In this document: positions 59,338 through 64,000 of the stretch, piece by piece
Layout of the letters: every line of letters starts with the position of its first letter
Position numbering within the stretch: position 1 is the first letter of the stretch
NCBI GenBank assembly: GCA_020064725.1
Contig: JAGTWJ010000003.1
Span: forward strand, 1,240,001 to 1,304,000
Source: Drechslerella dactyloides
Lineage: Eukaryota; Ascomycota; Orbiliomycetes; Orbiliales; Orbiliaceae
DNA length: 64,000 bases
Direction: 5' to 3'
Translations under genes and position numbers: made by a program
Notes under the pieces: generated by a model
What the model saw: the letters and a program-made list of their open reading frames with translations, nothing else
What the model was told of the DNA's origin: nothing
Database searches by the model: none

Positions 59338-60523
59338 GTTTCTGTTTTGCGTGTTTTTTGTACGGCGTTCACGGTGGTCTCTGCTATACGAATAGACGCG
59401 CACGGGATCATGGCGTTTATGATATGTTATTTCTGTTTGTGGTATTGCTTTTGATATAGTATTTAATATTGTCCGTTTGCTGAGCGTCGTTACCTATCTA
59501 TCATCAACCTGCCAGCCTGCCACGTTCTTTGAATCTTTGTTTTTGAACTTCTGCTTGACTAGACGGCATTGCATGCAGCAGTTTGCGCTTTGGTCTGGTC
59601 TTTAGCGAGATATATGGGCATTTACGGCGTCACTTCAATTAACTAGATTGATATTTGCGAATTCGTGCCTTGTAGATAGTATCTCGCAGTGTAGAAGTTA
59701 ACTAGTTGCAATGTTGTAAGGTATCGTTCGGTATGTTAGGATTGCCTTCTTAAGTCTGTCGACGAAGTATCGTAATAACTCGAGGTCGGTTGAGTATGTA
59801 CATTTTTGGGTTTCCGAAGATAGACAGATCTAACTTGGGCGATTGTATACTATATCATCTGGTTCGAAACAGTAGAGAAGCGGATATTTACCCGCGTGGA
59901 TTAATCAAGTACGTAGGCACTCAGAAGAATACAATCCACCTCATATGATCATGCACAATATCTGGCGTATATGGCCATAGTGTACGGTATACATGCAGAG
60001 TAATTAGATTCACAGTAAAATGGCTTTCTTTTTCTCCAGTCTTGTCTTTCGATTTTATGCCCTGGACTAATTTTAGCTGTTATTGCTCATTATAATTTTG
60101 AATCATACGTACGACTCGATCAACTGCTTGTGCTGGGAGTCATGACGTATCGTCGAGTTTGTATCGCTAGTGCTCTATCGGTACATCTTCCAAAATACGA
60201 GCTCGACATCAAGCTCAGGGATCGCAAATTACCAATGATCCCTCGCTATCTCGTGCTCCATCTCCTACCTCAATGAAGTTCAAAAATACAAAAAAGATAC
60301 GCTTGAAGTGGTCTCGCAAGCCAAACCCACACTGTAAAAGGGAGGGTCTGGTTTACGAGACCAGCATGAAGCAAAATTGCAACGAGGAGATATCGTAAAG
60401 AAACTCAAACACCAGTCAATATGAAACGCATGCTAAAGAGCAAACCCGCAACCTTATCATCACTTAAATATAAAACTCTCAAAAATCCGAAGTAAAGGAG
60501 ATATCAAGCGACAAGAAGAAGAA
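59338..60523. other. Convergent 3' flanks, no gene
   Basis: AT-rich and without supported genes. It contains the hairpin repeat at 60309-60363, about 160 bases beyond the stop codon of the membrane-protein gene. Confidence 0.55.
60309..60363. repeat. Hairpin repeat, copy 3
   Basis: TGGTCTCGCAAGCCAAACCC and GGGTCTGGTTTACGAGACCA form a 20-bp imperfect stem around a 15-nt loop. The core arms are identical to 34442-34494, but the outer pair differs on both arms in a compensating way. Confidence 0.78.
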
Positions 60524-63129
60524 TCACCCCCGCCGATGTAGCAGGAACTTCCCATCCTCGACATCCACATGAAACGCCGTCCCAAACTGCCGTCCCCGCG
60601 GCCCCTTTCCATAGAACCCTTCCTCCTCCTTCTCTCCTTCCACCCCACGGCTCTCCCCGCGTCTCCGCCCACGGCCCTTCCCGCCAACATACGCCGGCCG
60701 CGAATTATACGCCACGCAAAACAAATTCTCGATATCCGTAACATCAAACACCATCATCCTCGTCACGAAAAAGAACACCAAACAAAACAAATTCAACACC
60801 ATCACGCCCGCTAGCACGACGTAAAAGCTCGCCTGCCACCCATCCGACACGCCGCTCGCATACTCCACCGTCCGGATCCGCGTGCGGAACGTCTCCGTCG
60901 CCGGCAGCGTGATCGGATACGCTGCCGTGCCCGTATAGTTATTCGACAGTTCGTCCGTGCCGAATTGCGCGCCGACGGACGATAGCACGATTGCATTGCT
61001 ATACAGGATCGCGAAGGCCTCCGCGACGGACGGCAGGGCTGGGTCGAATCCTGGTGTTGTAGAAGTGGCGAAGATGCCGAGGATGCGAGAGAGGGCGGCG
61101 TCCTGCACGTTTAGCGACAGCGCGTAGGAAAGCTCGGTTGAGATGTCCTTGAATTGGGCTTGGAAGGTGTCCTTCGCGGACGGGAGCACGCGAGTGAGAG
61201 CTGACGGGTTGTCGGGTGTGCAATCGACGGTGACGTTGCCGCCGCCGTTGGCGGAGACGTAGTTGGTCGAGCAGCGGGAGGTGAGGATGGAGCGCAGCGA
61301 GCAGAGGCTGTAGGTTGGGGAGGTGGTGTTTGCAGTCGTGAGCGCATACATTGACGGGTCGTCGTAACCTGCAGAGGCGTATATTGCGATGTTGAACCTT
61401 GCGGGTGCGGCGAGGAAGAGCGGGGCGAGGTAGCGGGATGGAGCTGCGGTCGACTTGGTTTGCGAGGGGTCCGGGTCAAAGTTGAAGATCTGCTGGACGT
61501 GTGGGTCGAGCGTGCCGTTGCGGTTGGAGGAGGCATTGTTGGTGATGAACCAGCGAACGGTTGAGTCGGTGAGTTTGTAGCAGAGGACGTTGATGGCCGG
61601 GCTGACGACGGAGGCTGTGACATCGATGTTGCCAAAGTCGCTTTGAGTCTCAGGTTGGACGAGGTCGTTGAGAGTTACGTTGCGCACCGAGGGGACGACG
61701 CCGCCATGGGGCATGGCGAGGGTGACATTGGTAGCTCCCTCAGCGTCGGATACTTCAAGCCAGGCGCCGTAGTAGCGGTCGTTGACGACGGTAGTCCAAC
61801 CGGTTGGCCGCCGGATCAGCTGGGCCCTTGGGATGGAGGCGTCCGCGCGGTAGTTTTTCCAGGCGTCAGTGTAGAAGGTGAAATCTCGGAGGGGCTGGTA
61901 GCTGTTGTGGACCTTGTAGCAGGTGGACTGGGAGACCGGGAGGTCGGAGCCGTTCATAGGGCCGTCGAGGGCCGAGCTGATGATAGCGGGGCACCGCGAT
62001 GCGAGCGCCGTCGAGTTTGCATACCTAGACAGGACAGTGACATATCAGCATCTCATGTCGTGCGACAGGGACACTAACACTCATATGATACTTACGTGAA
62101 GGATACTATGCCACGGAGGCTCTGGTCGCCCCAGTTGCCGTAACGAAGCTTCGGCGAGACCAGTGAGTCGGCCGCTACAGGTTATCATATTCGTCAGATT
62201 TGTCCTATTGACTGCCGACGTCTTGGCTGTATAAAGGTTCAATCTTACCGGTAGTGTAGAACGTCACACACAGGACAACGAACAGACAGACAGCGCCCAG
62301 CACCGTCTTTCCGGCGTATCGCAGGCCCGGGAGCGTGGTCAGCAATGATCCAGGCTGATAGACCCATCCCTTCATCAGCATATCCGCGATTGCGATCCCC
62401 TTCGAGGACTTTTTCAGCGCCCGCTTGCTCAGCGCCTGGCCTATGAAAGATGTGAATACTGTTACAAACGATATCTCGATCGCTTTGGCAAAGATGGCGG
62501 AGAGCAGCGACGCCGTGGTCGGCGCAAGATTGCCGGTGGCATGGATGTAGTTCCGGTATCGAGGCTTCAGGACGGCAATCATGAAGAACTAACGAATTGT
62601 TAGTGTGTGTCGCTGAAGATTATGAACAAGTTTTAAACGCTTACTAGGATCGAAAGTAATGTCGAAAATATCGATAATGATATTATCATGACACCAATCC
62701 CTGAGAATTTCGATACCTTGGCAAGCTCGTTGACCGCTGGGGCTCTTGGGTCGTCGCCTACATGCAGGTTAGTTACATAGCTCATCAGAAAATATGACAG
62801 TCAAGCTTACCATCTCCGTCGTTTAGAACCCGGGGCTGGCCATCGTCGCTGATTAGTTCCGCGTCCTCAGTTGCTCTATCCATGCGTTCTTCCTTCCTCT
62901 TCATGGACGATGATCGCGACCCTCGGGATACTAATGTGTCGCTGGACCGGTCCCGTTTTGACCCGCCGCCGAAGCCCGCCAGGCGGCGAGCCAGTCTATC
63001 CACTGTTGTCTCTGGCACGAAGCCACTCGTCTTATCGTCGTCGACATTTGCGCCAGTATATTCGGTATTGACATCGGCCTGGCGCTCTGCAAACGCCGGG
63101 TTCACATACGAATTTATACCATCGGACAT
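60524..63129 (-). CDS. Multi-pass fungal membrane protein of unknown function
   Basis: Five exons (63129-62811, 62757-62645, 62588-62249, 62174-62096, 62024-60524) encode 783 residues with all phases consistent. The N-terminal 105 residues are charged and disordered. Membrane segments are visible at about 118-142 (GVMIISLSIFSTLLSILFFM, split by intron 2), probably 165-190, about 235-255 (TVLGAVCLFVVLCVTFY) and about 700-725 (FYVVLAGVMVLNLFCLVFFF). About 440 residues between the last two carry many N-glycosylation sequons and paired cysteines, so they probably lie outside the cell. The cytoplasmic tail has MVFDVTDIENLFCVAYNSRP and a basic Gly/Arg stretch. Similar large polytopic proteins are frequent in filamentous fungi, but I know no assigned function. 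It is convergent with the preceding gene. Confidence 0.82.
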
Positions 63130-64000
63130 TCTTACTCTTCCTCGTGGGTATGGTCTGTAGCGAGCGTATGAATTTAAACCCGACCTTGTCGAAGCCGAAC
63201 GATGGCAGCTGAATATTGAAAGAAACGAAGGACGACGGGCCGCATTTCTTGGAATTGCAGCGCCAATATGGTTTTTAAGAGATATTCGTAATACCCCAGC
63301 CCTGCTGCCAGCATGCTGGGCTGCGCGAATGGCAAAATGCAAATGCGGCAGAACCGGATTGCAGATGTACTCTAAACGCCACCAGCCTGTTCGCTCAGGG
63401 TGGCATTTCGCGAGGATGGTATAACCGACGTTTTCTTTTTACTGCCCTGGTAAAGGTACAGGCCGGTAATAGTCGAAAAACAATAAGTACTTCTATGCAT
63501 TCCGCAATGATCAAGGTTGCATAGCGCAGGTGGCTGGATTCGTCGGTGCAGCTTGCCCCGCTGGTCTTTTGATTTGTGGATTGCGCCAGGGAGGCAGGCA
63601 TTCGTCAGCCGTTCGTTCATAGCACCAACGATTGAAAAGTCTCTTAAGCTTCGCTTGACCCTACATGTATGTAGAATCCTGACCAACGGCCGGTCGTTGC
63701 ACAGGAGCTGAAAAAAATGCTATGTTGAACTAGACAGGGGTGCGAGTTCCGGTCCGCTGCGATTCGAGAGTAGTCTCTGCAGAGTCATTCTTTTTTTAGG
63801 GTTGACTAAGCCGGGGCTGAGGGCGGGTGCCGCAAACGATGCATCCACCGACGCAATGGAGATCGGCTGCTGGTCTACACAGCATCGCATTGTGAAGTCG
63901 TCGAGGGCCCAGCTAGGCTGCGACAGCATGCGATCTACCAAATTCGGCGCCAATCAGTGCAGTGGTGCATGGTGATGGATTTGTGTAACCCATGCCCGAG
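63130..64000. other. Upstream region of the membrane-protein gene
   Basis: No supported gene up to the window edge. Frames here are short and lack domains. Confidence 0.55.

Noticed and set aside
1..64000. CRISPR arrays, bacterial operons or phage genes
   Set aside because: Nothing of the kind; the spliced genes are eukaryotic.

Overview
The window looks like nuclear DNA of a filamentous ascomycete (Pezizomycotina, probably a Sordariomycete; the genus cannot be read from sequence alone). Genes are split by short introns (57-183 nt) with GTRNGY donors, CTRAC-type branch points and YAG acceptors. The gene set is typically fungal: SIN3, CKS1, an RSC4-like double-bromodomain protein, RIB3, MRP10, a formin-N-terminus-like GBD/FH3 protein, a PNP-NACHT NLR and a HeLo/pseudokinase relic. 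Coding exons below were joined by hand from reading-frame phase and splice-site fit.

Layout. (1) 1-8641 is gene-poor and AT-rich in parts, with only weak coding-like scraps. (2) 8642-23237 is a conserved core: a medium-chain reductase, an RSC4-like chromatin-remodelling subunit, CKS1 and SIN3. The RSC4-like gene and CKS1 are divergent, and SIN3 follows CKS1. (3) 23765-36211 is an accessory block, all on the minus strand. It holds four tandem, strongly diverged copies of one secreted-protein family, each with the same three-exon plan (intron phases 1 and 2). A C-terminally shortened PNP-NACHT NLR gene lies between copies 3 and 4. Copy 3 is interrupted by an in-frame stop. (4) 37169-48422 returns to core-type genes: MRP10, RIB3, a GBD/FH3 protein, and a large disordered orphan. 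(5) 48423-54258 holds a long gene-free stretch, a broken HeLo/pseudokinase-like gene whose conserved Trp codon is now TAG, and an acidic orphan head-to-head with it. (6) 55020-63129 holds a large nuclear-type repeat protein and a multi-pass membrane protein.

How they fit. SIN3 (histone deacetylase scaffold) and the RSC4-like gene (acetyl-lysine reader) act on chromatin, CKS1 acts on cyclin-dependent kinase, RIB3 makes the riboflavin precursor, and MRP10 serves the mitochondrial ribosome. The block at 23.8-36.2 kb is the best candidate for something undescribed. It is an expanding and decaying family of predicted secreted proteins with one QxW (ricin-B-like) motif and four conserved cysteines, lying beside an NLR. 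A small dispersed hairpin repeat (stem GTCTCGYAARCC) occurs near two of these copies and once more at 60.3 kb.
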